The notes below the pieces were generated by a model. That model made no database searches. It saw nothing but the letters and a program-made list of their open reading frames with translations, and was not told where the DNA came from. A program made the translations under genes and the position numbers. Source: Methylacidiphilaceae bacterium (GTDB lineage: Bacteria; Verrucomicrobiota; Verrucomicrobiia; Methylacidiphilales; Methylacidiphilaceae). Taken from it: a DNA stretch of 5,994 nt. The stretch is taken from assembly GCA_028687155.1 (NCBI GenBank), contig JAQUAR010000112.1, forward strand, positions 1 to 5,994. The letters are read 5' to 3'. Each line of letters begins with the position of its first letter. The first letter of the stretch is position 1. Below, one piece after another: positions 5,777 through 5,994 of the stretch.

Positions 5777-5994
5777 ACGCGCTCCCGCTTGACCTCGATG
5801 GAGAGCGTCTGACCAGGCAGGGCAGCCCGCACAAATTTGAAAGCAAGGATCTGAGCGAGGAGGAGCGATTGCGCACGAGACAGGCCGAGAAGCTCGGACC
5901 AGAGACAGCCTGCGGCTTGCGCGCCGCACTCGACGAGCAGGACCCCGGGAAAGAGAGCCCTGCCGGGAAAATGATCCACGAAGACAGGCAGCGA
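5674..5994 (-). CDS. FabZ-like 3-hydroxyacyl-ACP dehydratase (hot-dog fold), 5' end outside window
   Basis: This enzyme would remove water from 3-hydroxyacyl-ACP to give the trans-2-enoyl thioester. The window holds the last 106 codons, entering at SLPVFVDHFPG. The catalytic histidine in DHFPG and the glutamate in FPGVLLVE are 14 residues apart, the same spacing as in FabZ. AQAAG follows at the start of the central helix, then AFKFVRAALPGQTLSIEV and the final strands (FSVLIRES, GRVLLAS). The stop, TAG, is at 5674-5676. Residues before VDHFPG (about 45 in FabZ) lie outside the window. GTG 5979 falls inside the motif and is not a real start. The 3' end overlaps the convergent ligase gene by 103 bp, and its own C-terminus matches the normal FabZ end. 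It may be a pathway-specific dehydratase rather than the housekeeping copy. Confidence 0.9.
   Translation of the reverse strand, partial: SLPVFVDHFPGRALFPGVLLVECGAQAAGCLWSELLGLSRAQSLLLAQILAFKFVRAALPGQTLSIEVKRERVYGGLAEFSVLIRESDEPVAGGRVLLASAEGSCG

Overview
The window is moderately GC-rich bacterial DNA with six supported protein-coding genes. I saw no RNA gene, CRISPR array or mobile element. Nothing in it fixes the taxonomy. A KS/CLF-like pair, a HydE-type radical SAM enzyme and Gram-negative-style exported proteins would suit a Verrucomicrobia-like or Proteobacteria-like organism, but that is a weak inference.

Layout, left to right. (1) The C-terminal half of a FabF-type beta-ketoacyl-ACP synthase (KS, + strand, cut by the left edge) overlaps by 8 nt the start of a ketoacyl-synthase-like protein that has lost all three catalytic residues (a chain-length-factor-like partner, 571-1587). 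(2) A convergent minus-strand gene (1627-2793) encodes a HydE/PylB/BioB-type radical SAM enzyme. (3) Divergent from it is a short exported, Lys/Ser/Ala/Pro-rich protein (2847-3281). (4) Convergent with that is a minus-strand exported Cys/His protein resembling NlpC/P60/CHAP-type peptidoglycan amidases (3390-3992). (5) After a spacer of about 270 bp comes an AMP-forming acyl-ACP/acyl-CoA ligase (4265-5776, + strand). (6) Its 3' end overlaps, antisense, the 3' end of a FabZ-like hot-dog dehydratase that runs in from the right edge (5674-5994, - strand).

How they may work together: an active KS, a dead KS partner, a stand-alone acyl-activating ligase and a FabZ-like dehydratase are the parts expected of a type II, fatty-acid-like polyene pathway (aryl polyene/flexirubin type, or another specialised lipid or polyketide). 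No ACP, ketoreductase, acyltransferase or exporter is inside the window, so the product class is a hypothesis. Three genes with no obvious role in such a pathway sit between the two pairs. Apart from the KS/CLF-like pair, neighbouring genes alternate strand, so most are probably transcribed singly or lie at the ends of operons reaching outside the window.
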